Source: Rhodospirillales bacterium (lineage in GTDB: Bacteria; Pseudomonadota; Alphaproteobacteria; Rhodospirillales; Defluviicoccaceae). Taken from it: a stretch of 6,836 nt of DNA. The stretch is taken from assembly GCA_026125865.1 (NCBI GenBank), contig JAHCKI010000125.1, positions 1 to 6,836 of the forward strand, given 5' to 3'. A model generated the notes under the pieces. It was not told where the DNA came from. It worked only from the letters and a program-made list of their open reading frames with translations, and searched no databases. Each line of letters starts with the position of its first letter. Positions within the stretch are counted from its first letter, which is position 1. Below are positions 1 to 6,385 of this stretch, in pieces. Position numbers and translations under genes: made by a program.

Positions 1-1
1 T

Positions 2-115
2 ATCGGCTTCCAGGCCGCCGCTTGGTACTGGCACTTTGTCGACGTGGTTTGGCTGTTCCTGTTCACCTGCGTCTACTGGTGGGGTAGCGCCGGCTATTCC
101 GGTCCCATGCATTGA
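2..115 (+). CDS. ctaE: Cytochrome c oxidase subunit III, C-terminal fragment (5' end outside the window)
   Basis: This is the last 37 codons of subunit III of an aa3-type heme-copper oxidase, an integral inner-membrane subunit of the terminal respiratory oxidase. The visible peptide contains 'AAWYWHFVDVVWLFLF' followed by 'YWWG', the hallmark of the last transmembrane helix of the COX3 family. The reading frame is open from base 2 and ends at a TGA (113-115) that is followed at once by an in-frame TAA (116-118), a tandem stop. Base 1 is the end of the previous codon. The DUF983 gene begins 22 bases downstream, an arrangement common in alphaproteobacterial cox clusters, which supports the call. 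The symbol could equally be coxC, depending on naming tradition. Confidence 0.92.
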   Translation: MGFQAAAWYWHFVDVVWLFLFTCVYWWGSAGYSGPMH

Positions 116-137
116 TAATGGTTGGGCGTGAGCGGCG

Positions 138-527
138 ATGACTTCTGCGTATCAAGGTCCATCGACCGCTCACCCCCTTATGGCCGGCCTTCGTGGCCGT
201 TGCCCGCGATGCGGCCAGGGACGGCTTTTTGACGGCTTTCTCAAGATTACCGACCGCTGTCAGATTTGCGGGCTCGAATTCAGCGGCCACGATGCCGGTG
301 ATGCGCCGGCGGTGGCCGGAATTTTCATTCTGGGATTTGGCGTTGTCGGCTTGGCATGGCTTGTCGAAACTATCATGCAGCCGCCGTTATGGCTCCATGC
401 TCTCATTTGGATACCCGTAACCGTATTCGGCGCGATTGGCCTCCTGGGCCCTTTGAAGGGACTGACGGTTGCTACGCAATTCCGCTTTCGCGCCGTTGAC
501 GAGCAAACCAAACTCGGTGGTACGTGA
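138..527 (+). CDS. DUF983 family zinc-ribbon membrane protein
   Basis: This is a 129-residue protein of the DUF983 family, whose biochemical role is not established but whose gene commonly sits beside coxC/ctaE in Alphaproteobacteria. The N-terminal part has a four-cysteine zinc-ribbon-like pattern, CPRC (Cys22, Cys25) and CQIC (Cys41, Cys44), around the family-typical 'GRLFDGFLK'. Two hydrophobic helices follow at about residues 57-79 and 84-106. The short polar tail ends at a TGA (525-527). I use the ATG at 138. An in-frame ATG at 180 lies close to where the conserved 'GLRGRCPRC' begins and is a possible alternative; neither has a strong ribosome binding site. From its position the protein may help oxidase assembly or maturation, but that is inference from neighbourhood only. 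Confidence 0.9.
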   Translation: MTSAYQGPSTAHPLMAGLRGRCPRCGQGRLFDGFLKITDRCQICGLEFSGHDAGDAPAVAGIFILGFGVVGLAWLVETIMQPPLWLHALIWIPVTVFGAIGLLGPLKGLTVATQFRFRAVDEQTKLGGT

Positions 528-540
528 GTGGCACGAACGA

Positions 541-576
541 GTCATCGCCGGGCTTCGATCCCCTATTGGCAATGAC
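541..576. repeat. Imperfect palindrome resembling a dispersed intergenic repeat
   Basis: GTCATCGCC (541-549) pairs with GGCAATGAC (568-576) with a single mismatch, and an inner GGG (550-552) can pair with CCC (560-562 or 561-563). The sequence resembles the 'GTCATCGCCGGGCTT' palindromes often scattered between genes in alphaproteobacterial genomes; read in either direction it gives the typical junk peptides 'PLLAMT' and 'GDRSPAMT'. No T-run follows, so it is not a convincing intrinsic terminator. Its presence suggests that 528-622 is intergenic. The assignment to a repeat family comes from memory and needs a genome-wide count. Confidence 0.5.
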
Positions 577-610
577 GGTAATGTCACTTTTGAGCGCGCA
601 GAACGACAAT

Positions 611-619
611 GGAAGAAGG
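611..619 (+). promoter_or_regulatory. Ribosome binding site that decides the DUF2189 start
   Basis: The purine-rich GGAAGAAGG lies 3 to 7 bases before the ATG at 623, depending on which part pairs with 16S rRNA. The competing GTG at 524 has only a weak GGTGG upstream. This favours the ATG at 623. Confidence 0.5.
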
Positions 620-622
620 CGA

Positions 623-1444
623 ATGACAGATAGTGACGTCGAGGCCTATAGACTCCCCGTGGGGATCAACAAGATCAGCGTCGATCGCTCCGGCCACTGG
701 CTTGCCGCCGGTTGGCAGGACTTTCTGCGCACCCCCACCATCAGTCTGACATACGGCGGTGCTTTTTCCGTCATCAGCTTCATTTTGTCCTTCGGGTTGA
801 TCGCCTCCGGGCTGGGCTCCCTGGTTTTGCCCCTTGCCGGCGGTTTTATCCTGCTGACGCCGATCCTGGTTGTCGGCCTCTACGACGTCAGCCGACGCAT
901 TGAGTCCGGCGAAGACTTGACGTTGAGCGCCTCTCTTTCCGCTTTCAGAAGAAATATCGGCCAACTGTCGGCCATGGGTGTTATTTTACTGGTGATCTGG
1001 TTTGTATGGATCGAAGTCGCCATTTTCCTGTTCGCCATCGTTTTCAATCAAGCACCGCCGCCGCTTGAGAACTTCCTCATGGAGGTTCCGTTCACGATCC
1101 CCGGCGCTGTGCTTATCTGCATCGGCACGCTGATAGGCGCCGGTTTCGCGGCTGCGATTTTCACGGTCACCGCCGTATCGATCCCCATGATGTTCGATCG
1201 CCCCATCGACGTGGTGACGGCCATCGGTTCCAGCATCCTTGCCGTCCGCGCCAATTGGAAGGTGATGTTCGGTTGGGCGGCGATGGTCGGCGTCATAACG
1301 GTGTGCGGCATCGCCACGGCTTGTCTGGGTTTGGCCGTCGCTCTACCCGTTCTCGCCTACGCGACGTGGCACAGCTATCGCGACCTGGTGGGAGCCCCCC
1401 ATCCCATCAATCCCGACGAAACGGGGTTCGGCGCCGGTATTTGA
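623..1444 (+). CDS. DUF2189 family multi-pass membrane protein
   Basis: This is a 273-residue integral membrane protein that I recognise as the DUF2189 family, whose function is unknown. The soluble N-terminus carries 'WLAAGWQDFLRTP' (residues 26-38), the conserved family entry motif. Hydrophobic segments follow at about 41-62, 66-88, 115-141, 162-186 and 215-246, the last long enough for two short helices; 'GLYDVSRRIESGE' after the second is also typical. The frame is open further upstream to a GTG at 524 that overlaps the DUF983 stop (GTGA). I prefer 623 because of its better ribosome binding site, the family-like length, and the repeat-like palindrome in the extra 33 codons. It sits between the cox cluster and the transporter operon, and nothing in the sequence ties it functionally to either. 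Confidence 0.8.
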   Translation: MTDSDVEAYRLPVGINKISVDRSGHWLAAGWQDFLRTPTISLTYGGAFSVISFILSFGLIASGLGSLVLPLAGGFILLTPILVVGLYDVSRRIESGEDLTLSASLSAFRRNIGQLSAMGVILLVIWFVWIEVAIFLFAIVFNQAPPPLENFLMEVPFTIPGAVLICIGTLIGAGFAAAIFTVTAVSIPMMFDRPIDVVTAIGSSILAVRANWKVMFGWAAMVGVITVCGIATACLGLAVALPVLAYATWHSYRDLVGAPHPINPDETGFGAGI

Positions 1445-1512
1445 ATCGTAACCCCGTCGATCAGCCACATTTAAACGGCGACGATTGATATCGCGCCGGT
1501 GGTGTTTGCTCG

Positions 1513-1545
1513 CACGCCATTTTCACGCCATATTCGCGCCATGGA
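1513..1545. repeat. Three direct repeats spaced 11 bp apart, just upstream of and into the phosphatase/kinase start
   Basis: CACGCCAT occurs at 1513-1520 and again at 1524-1531, and CGCGCCAT follows at 1535-1542, so CGCCAT recurs exactly three times with an 11-base period. The last copy covers the first two bases of the ATG at 1541. The period is not a multiple of three, so the repeat does not come from a repeated peptide. One turn per repeat is the spacing expected for a protein bound along one face of the helix, but a simple small tandem duplication would look the same. Confidence 0.5.
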
Positions 1546-3352
1546 CGAACAGGAAGGCCACACCGACGCGATCTCGATGACGCCGGCAAGCGATACCACC
1601 TTCGATCCGGTCGAACTGCTGGCGACCATGGGCCGTGATTTCGCGGATTCACGCGACATTGACAAGACCCTGCGCTTGGCGTTGGTTCGCATAACCGACT
1701 ACTTGCGAGCCGAAAGCGGCGCCCTCTTCCTTTTAGACGATAGCAGCAAGACCCTGACCTGCACGGCGTGCACGGGCGCCACCGACATCGAAGGCCTTGT
1801 TCTCGCCAGCAACCAGGGCATCGTCGGCCGCTGCGTCCAAACCAATCGCGGTGAACTGGTCCGCGACGTTGAGCTGGACGCGGATTTCTTTCGCGGCGTC
1901 GACAGACGTACGGGTTTCACCACGCGATCCATCATTTGCGCGCCGATGAGTGTGCGCGCCGAGCGCATCGGCGCCATCGAACTGGTCAACAAGAAGGGTA
2001 AGGATTTCCGCTTCTCCACCAGCGATCTCCGCTTGCTTGAAACCATGTCGTCGTCAGCGGCGCTGGCGATCCTCAACGCCCATCTCGCGGAAGCGCTGTT
2101 GGAACAGGAACGCGTCCGTCGAGAATTGGAACTCGCGGCCGAAATCCAACGCAGCCTGTTGCCGGAAGCCCAGGACGAAACCTTTCCAATCCACGGCATC
2201 AATATCCCGGCCGGCGCGATCTCCGGTGATTTCTACGACTACTTCACGTTGCCGGATGGCCGCATCTATTTCAACCTTGGCGATGTGTCCGGGAAGGGCA
2301 TGAACGCCGCGCTGCTCATGGCGAAGACGTCCAGCATCTTTCGCTGCCTCGGAAAAGCCACTCCCCGTCCCGGCCGGTTGCTGGCGCGCATCAACACCGA
2401 GATCCATGAAACGGCGACCCGGGGCATGTTCGTCACCATGGTGGGAGGGATTTACGACCCGGCATCGGGCGAAGTCGTGCTCGCCAACGCCGGCCACCAG
2501 CCCCCCGTGCTTCAAGGCGAGGATGGCCAATTCACGTCTTTCGAAGCCGAGACGCCACCGCTCGGCATCCAACCCTTCACCAGGGCCGACGGGGACATTC
2601 CGGAGGTCAAACTCAATCTTGACGGCGGAACGCTCTATGTTTTCAGCGACGGCATAACCGAGGGGTACCGGCCCGACGGAACAATGCTCCACGTCGAAGG
2701 GCTATTGGATATGCTGCGTGACTCCGCCGATCTGCCCGCAGCAAAGCGATTGACGGCCGTAACGGATCTGTTGGCTGGCGGCGGACGACCGTTACGTGAC
2801 GATGTCACCTTGTTGGCGATTGATGATCGTCTCAATGCCAATGCCCGATCGAACACGGCCCGATCGAACACGAGCCGACTGAAAGCGGAGGCGAAACCCG
2901 ACGCACCGACCACGGAAGCGCAAAACGCCGACACCGCGGATTACTCCTTGCTGGCGGTCCTGACCGTGCCGGCCCGCGCCGATCGCCTGCGGCTGATCCG
3001 CCATGCCGTCTCCATGGCGACAATCGATTGCGGATTGAGCGAGACCGCCGCCGGAGACTTGATCCTGGCGGTGGATGAAGCGTGTCAGAATATAATACGA
3101 CACGCCTATGGCGGTGATACCAGCGAGAAAATCGTCGCAACCGTGTCTCGGGAGGGAGACAATATCGTGGTGCTGCTACGGGATTTTGCCCCAACGGTCG
3201 ATACCGAGAGGATACGCCCCCGTGACCTCTCCAACCTTCGCCCCGGTGGTCTCGGCACCCATTTCATACGAGAATGTCTCGACGACGTTCGCTTTCTTCC
3301 GTCACCACCCGGCGGCGGCAATCTCTTGCGTTTGGAGAAAAAAATCAGGTAA
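1541..3352 (+). CDS. GAF-sensing PP2C (SpoIIE-type) phosphatase fused to an RsbW-type serine kinase
   Basis: This 603-residue cytoplasmic protein is predicted to both remove and add phosphate on a STAS-domain partner. A GAF sensor covers about 25-180. A short helical linker at 182-205 with 'AAEIQRSLLP' leads to the SpoIIE/PP2C domain (about 205-430). Its metal-binding aspartates are visible: Asp230 and Asp233 (GDFYD), Asp248 (GDVSGKG), Asp370 (SDGITE) and Asp420-Asp421 (DDVTLL). After a low-complexity linker (431-466), an RsbW/SpoIIAB-like HATPase_c_2 domain (about 468-603) has an N-box with Glu513 and Asn517 (DEACQNIIRHAY), Asp548 in the G1 box, and GGLG at 569-572. Both catalytic halves look intact. 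I chose the ATG at 1541; an upstream GTG at 1499 would add 14 residues. Neither has a clear ribosome binding site. A similar order is known in Pseudomonas HsbR, with a receiver in place of GAF. The GAF ligand cannot be read from the sequence. Confidence 0.93.
   Translation: MDEQEGHTDAISMTPASDTTFDPVELLATMGRDFADSRDIDKTLRLALVRITDYLRAESGALFLLDDSSKTLTCTACTGATDIEGLVLASNQGIVGRCVQTNRGELVRDVELDADFFRGVDRRTGFTTRSIICAPMSVRAERIGAIELVNKKGKDFRFSTSDLRLLETMSSSAALAILNAHLAEALLEQERVRRELELAAEIQRSLLPEAQDETFPIHGINIPAGAISGDFYDYFTLPDGRIYFNLGDVSGKGMNAALLMAKTSSIFRCLGKATPRPGRLLARINTEIHETATRGMFVTMVGGIYDPASGEVVLANAGHQPPVLQGEDGQFTSFEAETPPLGIQPFTRADGDIPEVKLNLDGGTLYVFSDGITEGYRPDGTMLHVEGLLDMLRDSADLPAAKRLTAVTDLLAGGGRPLRDDVTLLAIDDRLNANARSNTARSNTSRLKAEAKPDAPTTEAQNADTADYSLLAVLTVPARADRLRLIRHAVSMATIDCGLSETAAGDLILAVDEACQNIIRHAYGGDTSEKIVATVSREGDNIVVLLRDFAPTVDTERIRPRDLSNLRPGGLGTHFIRECLDDVRFLPSPPGGGNLLRLEKKIR
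2843..2872 (+). repeat. Exact 15-bp tandem duplication in the interdomain linker
   Basis: The 15-base unit GCCCGATCGAACACG occurs twice back to back (2843-2857 and 2858-2872), encoding ARSNT twice at residues 435-444. It lies in the flexible linker between phosphatase and kinase domains and keeps the frame. It looks like a recent slippage duplication that changes linker length by five residues. Confidence 0.9.
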
Positions 3353-3360
3353 CGGCCAAC

Positions 3361-3693
3361 ATGGAACACACAGTCAAAATCGAGCCCGAAGGAATTGTCG
3401 TGTCGTTGAGTGGTGATGTCGACCTTCAAAGCTCCCCCGAGGTGCGAAAGATTCTCCTGGAAACGGTCGAACACAAACGGCCGGTGATCATCGATCTGTC
3501 GGGGGTGGGTTATATTGACAGCTCCGGGATCGCCTCTCTCGTCGAAGCCTTGCAGCGATCGCGCAAGAACGGCATCGATCTGGTGCTGGCTTCCATCAGC
3601 GACGCCGCGCTGCGCGTATTGCAACTGGCGCGATTGGACAAGGTCTTCCGGGTGTATCCAACTCTGGGTGATGCATTGGCCGGATTCCGATAA
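3361..3693 (+). CDS. Stand-alone STAS-domain protein (anti-sigma-antagonist-like or MlaB-like)
   Basis: This is a 110-residue single STAS domain, the usual length of SpoIIAA/RsbV-type proteins. The core 'VIIDLSGVGYIDSSGIASL' has the conserved DSSG. By alignment with SpoIIAA Ser58 and RsbV Ser56, the predicted phosphorylated residue is Ser54. The start lies 8 bases after the phosphatase/kinase stop, with a weak AGG at 3347-3349; the frame is open upstream, but that part overlaps the preceding gene. The upstream gene encodes exactly the enzymes expected to act on it. The downstream genes encode an MlaFED-type transporter, whose E. coli version needs the STAS protein MlaB bound to MlaF, with Thr52 at the equivalent site. 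Two roles are therefore possible: a transporter subunit, a sigma-pathway switch, or both. The STAS assignment is firm; the partner is inferred. Confidence 0.92.
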   Translation: MEHTVKIEPEGIVVSLSGDVDLQSSPEVRKILLETVEHKRPVIIDLSGVGYIDSSGIASLVEALQRSRKNGIDLVLASISDAALRVLQLARLDKVFRVYPTLGDALAGFR

Positions 3694-3710
3694 CCCATGT
3701 TGGCGTTTCC

Positions 3711-4526
3711 ATGACCTCGGTATTCGAGCGAAGCCCTACCATCCGATTTCTCGAGCGCATCGGTCGCGGCGTCGCACGCGGCTTGGAGGAAATCGGCATG
3801 AGCGCCGGTTTCCTCGTCGAATCCCTCTACTGGTTGCTGTTCGGTCACGGACAACGGCAACCGGTCCGACCGGCCTCCATTTTTCAGCAAATGATGGATG
3901 TGGGCATTCGCGCGGTGCCGATCATCGGCGTGCTGGCCGCTACTATCGGCGTCATGCTGGCGATCCAGGGCATTTACACCCTGCGCACCTTCGGCGCCGA
4001 GTCGCGTGTGACCATCGGTATCGCCCTGTCGATGACACGTGAATTCGCGCCGCTGATTACCGGCATCCTGGTCGCCGGGCGATCCGGTTCGGCGCTCGCC
4101 GCCCGCCTCGGCACCATGAAGATCAATCAGGAAATCGACGCGCTGCGCGTCATGGGCATCAATCCCGTCCGCTTTCTGATCGCGCCGGCCTTGCTCGGAT
4201 GTGTCGTCATGGTCCCCACCCTAACGTTCTTTTCGGACGTGGTCGGCCTGTGGGCGGCCGGTGTATTCGTCGGCATGGATTTGGGCATGAGCATGGTTTC
4301 CTACGCGGAGGAGTTGGGGCGAATCCTGACCCCCGATGATGTCATCCACGGTCTCGGCAAAAGCGCCATATTCGGTATGCTCATCGCATTGATCGGCGTC
4401 GTCAACGGAACACTCGTTACCGGCGGCGCCGAAGGCGTCGGCCGTTGCACCACGCGCGCGGTCGTGCAATCCATCGCCGCCATCGTCGTGACCGATATGG
4501 TGTTCGTCTTCGTGACGACGCGGTGA
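3711..4526 (+). CDS. mlaE: MlaE-type ABC transporter permease
   Basis: This is a 271-residue inner-membrane permease of the MlaE (YrbE) family, which forms the membrane core of MCE-linked lipid transporters. The family signature is plain in 'EFAPLITGILVAGRSGSA' (111-128) and 'EIDALRVMGINPVRFLIAP' (141-159), the cytoplasmic coupling region that contacts the ATPase. Hydrophobic segments occur at about 64-88, 100-125, 153-187 and near the C-terminus (from about 220). The N-terminal stretch (about 10-45) is the expected interfacial amphipathic helix. The length is normal for an MlaE without an N-terminal STAS domain; some bacterial MlaE proteins carry a fused STAS domain, and here a separate STAS gene lies 17 bases upstream. 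The ATG at 3711 has no strong ribosome binding site, so translation may be coupled to the STAS gene. Confidence 0.94.
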   Translation: MTSVFERSPTIRFLERIGRGVARGLEEIGMSAGFLVESLYWLLFGHGQRQPVRPASIFQQMMDVGIRAVPIIGVLAATIGVMLAIQGIYTLRTFGAESRVTIGIALSMTREFAPLITGILVAGRSGSALAARLGTMKINQEIDALRVMGINPVRFLIAPALLGCVVMVPTLTFFSDVVGLWAAGVFVGMDLGMSMVSYAEELGRILTPDDVIHGLGKSAIFGMLIALIGVVNGTLVTGGAEGVGRCTTRAVVQSIAAIVVTDMVFVFVTTR

Positions 4527-4532
4527 GGAAGG
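4525..4532 (+). promoter_or_regulatory. Ribosome binding site of mlaF
   Basis: GAGGAAGG overlaps the last two bases of the mlaE stop codon and precedes the mlaF ATG at 4536. Its AGGA core has a spacing of six bases. It fixes the start and indicates tight coupling of permease and ATPase expression. Confidence 0.8.
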
Positions 4533-4535
4533 CCG

Positions 4536-5372
4536 ATGACGTCCGCTGCATCCAACAGCAATCAAGCAAACATCATCGAGATTCGGGATTTGGTCGCCCA
4601 TTACGGATCCCGCCAGGTTCTGAACAGCGTCAATTTGGACGTACGCGAAGGCGAAATCATGGTGATCATGGGCGGCAGCGGCTCGGGAAAAAGCACGCTG
4701 CTGCGGCATGTTCTCGCCCTCGAGCACATGACGTCGGGGACCGTGCGCGTTCTCGGTGTCGATCTCGGAACGGCGACGACCGCGCACCTGGCCGACTTGC
4801 GCAAGAAGATCGGCGTGGCCTTTCAAGGCGGCGCCTTGTTCAGTTCCATCAACGTCGAACGAAACGTGATGCTGCCGTTGTACGAACTGACCGATCTCGA
4901 TCCCATGCAAATGCGGATCATGGCGAGAATGAAGCTTCAGGTCGTCGGTCTCGCCGGTTTCGAGCAGCTCATGCCGTCGGAGCTTTCGGGCGGCATGATC
5001 AAACGCGCGGCATTCGCCCGCGCCATTGCCATGGACCCGCGTATCCTGTTTTGTGACGAACCGTCGGCTGGCCTCGATCCGGCCGTGGCGTCGGCGATCG
5101 ACGATCTCATCCTCGGCCTGCGTGACGCCATGAACATGACGATCGTGGTCGTGACCCACGAACTCGACAGCGCATTCAAGATCGCCGACCGCATCACGGT
5201 TCTGGATCAGGGCGACGTGCTGTTTTCGGGCACGCCGGAACAGTTGCGCAACCACACCGACGAGCGCATTCAAAACCTACTGAACCGCCGCCCCCAGGAC
5301 GACACCATCGACCCCGATGACTATTTGCGGCGACTGACGGGCACCGGCGACAATCCGTCGATGGTTCTATGA
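4536..5372 (+). CDS. mlaF: MlaF-type ABC transporter ATPase
   Basis: This 278-residue cytoplasmic ATPase drives the MlaE permease. All nucleotide-binding motifs are intact: Walker A GGSGSGKST (46-54), Q-loop Gln97 in 'VAFQGGALF', signature LSGGM (150-154), Walker B ILFCDEP with catalytic Glu175, D-loop around 179-182, and the H-loop His208 (VVVTHE). 'FQGGALFSS' and 'LSGGMIKRAAFARAI' are typical of the MlaF/Ttg2A subfamily rather than nutrient importers. After the core, a charged tail (about 246-278) contains 'DPDDYLRRL'; in E. coli MlaF a C-terminal extension takes part in dimer contacts beside MlaB, so this tail deserves comparison. The gene starts 9 bases after mlaE behind a good ribosome binding site and is 13 bases before the MCE gene. 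Confidence 0.96.
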   Translation: MTSAASNSNQANIIEIRDLVAHYGSRQVLNSVNLDVREGEIMVIMGGSGSGKSTLLRHVLALEHMTSGTVRVLGVDLGTATTAHLADLRKKIGVAFQGGALFSSINVERNVMLPLYELTDLDPMQMRIMARMKLQVVGLAGFEQLMPSELSGGMIKRAAFARAIAMDPRILFCDEPSAGLDPAVASAIDDLILGLRDAMNMTIVVVTHELDSAFKIADRITVLDQGDVLFSGTPEQLRNHTDERIQNLLNRRPQDDTIDPDDYLRRLTGTGDNPSMVL

Positions 5373-5373
5373 C

Positions 5374-5379
5374 GGGGAG
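5374..5379 (+). promoter_or_regulatory. Ribosome binding site of the MCE gene
   Basis: GGGGAG lies six bases before the ATG at 5386, in the 13-base gap after the mlaF stop. It is a good match with good spacing and confirms the start. Confidence 0.75.
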
Positions 5380-5385
5380 TTCGCA

Positions 5386-6381
5386 ATGAATGGCAGCAAA
5401 ATCAATTACGTCGTCGTCGGCGCATTCGTCGTTGCGGTGCTGGCGGGCCTTATCGTTTCACTCGTCTGGCTCAAGGGATGGACGAGCAACACCATCGCCT
5501 ACATCGCGATTTTCCGAAACGTCAGCGGCCTCACCGCCGGCACCAACGTGCTCTACGAAGGGTTTCCGGTTGGACAGGTCACCGCCCTCAACCGTCTCGA
5601 TCGTGAAGACACTTCCGCTCTCTTCGGTGAATCGGAAACAGACGGACCGGTCCGTTTTCGTGTGGAATTCGAAGTGAAGTCCGACTGGTCGTTACCGGCC
5701 AATTGCGAAGCTCACATCGTCGCCAACGGTCTGCTGGCGGCATCCGTGATCAGCATCATCGAAACCGAGGGAGCCACGGAGGACACGCCGCGTGAGCTGG
5801 ACGGTGTCAGAGTGATCGCAAGCCAGGACTCCCAGACCCTGTGGCGAAAAGCTGAAACCCTGGTCGATACCGTCGCCCCCCTTACCGCCGTCCTCGAAGA
5901 AATCCTGCGAGGCAGCGTCAAGCCCACCTTTGACGAGTTGAAACAACTCGCCGTTTTCATGCAAGGCGAACTCCCCCCAATCGTCGATCAGATCAAGACA
6001 TTTACGACGACACTCGGTGATACCGCTGAAGAGGTGAAGAAGCTGACCTCAACGGAAAACCGGCAGTATATTGAACAAATGCTAGGCAATATGAACGTCG
6101 CGTCGAGCGGGCTGGTGAGCTTGACCAACAAGCTGGACGGCCTGGCGACGTCCCTGGACGCTCTCGTCGGCTCAAATCGTGCGGACGTGGACCGATCCAT
6201 CGATAGTTTGCGGTATGTGCTCGACGCGATCGCCCGCGATATCGACTCCATCAACCGCAACATCGAAGGCACGGCGCGCAACATGAATGAGTTCAGTCGA
6301 CAAATCAGACAGAACCCCGGACTCCTCCTTGGCGGCTCAACCCCGCCGGATGCGGCCCGACACCGTGACAGAACGAGATAA
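5386..6381 (+). CDS. mlaD: MlaD-type MCE protein with a long C-terminal helical domain
   Basis: This 331-residue protein is anchored by one N-terminal helix (about 8-29) and otherwise periplasmic. A single MCE domain (about 36-145) shows 'FRNVSGLTAGTNVLYEGFPVGQVTAL' features (residues 43-68) and 'ANGLLAASVISI' (113-124). MCE domains form hexameric rings with a hydrophobic pore for lipids, fixed to the MlaFE complex. A charged stretch at about 70-88 (DREDTSALFGESETDG) looks like an insertion in the MCE fold. Residues about 150-310 are largely helical, with heptad-like patterns at 195-305, and end in 'FSRQIRQNP'. E. coli MlaD is only about 183 residues, so this protein is much longer and could build a tube or needle across the periplasm, as PqiB does with its helices. 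The lipoprotein gene begins 4 bases downstream. Confidence 0.94.
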   Translation: MNGSKINYVVVGAFVVAVLAGLIVSLVWLKGWTSNTIAYIAIFRNVSGLTAGTNVLYEGFPVGQVTALNRLDREDTSALFGESETDGPVRFRVEFEVKSDWSLPANCEAHIVANGLLAASVISIIETEGATEDTPRELDGVRVIASQDSQTLWRKAETLVDTVAPLTAVLEEILRGSVKPTFDELKQLAVFMQGELPPIVDQIKTFTTTLGDTAEEVKKLTSTENRQYIEQMLGNMNVASSGLVSLTNKLDGLATSLDALVGSNRADVDRSIDSLRYVLDAIARDIDSINRNIEGTARNMNEFSRQIRQNPGLLLGGSTPPDAARHRDRTR

Positions 6382-6385
6382 GCCC

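Noticed and set aside
541..600. Possible intrinsic terminator after DUF983
   Set aside because: The stem is imperfect and there is no T-run directly after it, so a repeat element is the better description.
1441..1540. Promoter for the phosphatase/kinase-transporter operon
   Set aside because: A promoter is expected here, and a TTGAAT occurs at 1441, but I see no matching -10 box at suitable spacing, so no site can be supported from sequence alone.
1499..1540. GTG start at 1499 for the phosphatase/kinase
   Set aside because: It adds 14 residues across the 11-bp repeats and has no better ribosome binding site than the ATG at 1541. It remains possible but is less favoured.
2054..2692. Minus-strand open frame of 212 codons inside the phosphatase/kinase gene
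   Set aside because: It is antisense to a gene with intact PP2C motifs, shows no domain, and has no start context worth noting.
3274..3360. In-frame upstream extension of the STAS gene starting at an ATG at 3274
   Set aside because: It would overlap the kinase domain coding region for 79 bases, and the added Arg/Ser-rich residues are foreign to the STAS fold. The ATG at 3361 gives the normal length.
4221..5273. Long open frame on the minus strand (350 codons) opposite the mlaE end and mlaF
   Set aside because: It lies opposite well-supported mlaE and mlaF coding sequence, and its translation is a His/Asp/Arg-rich string without any recognisable family, as expected of an antisense shadow in GC-rich DNA.
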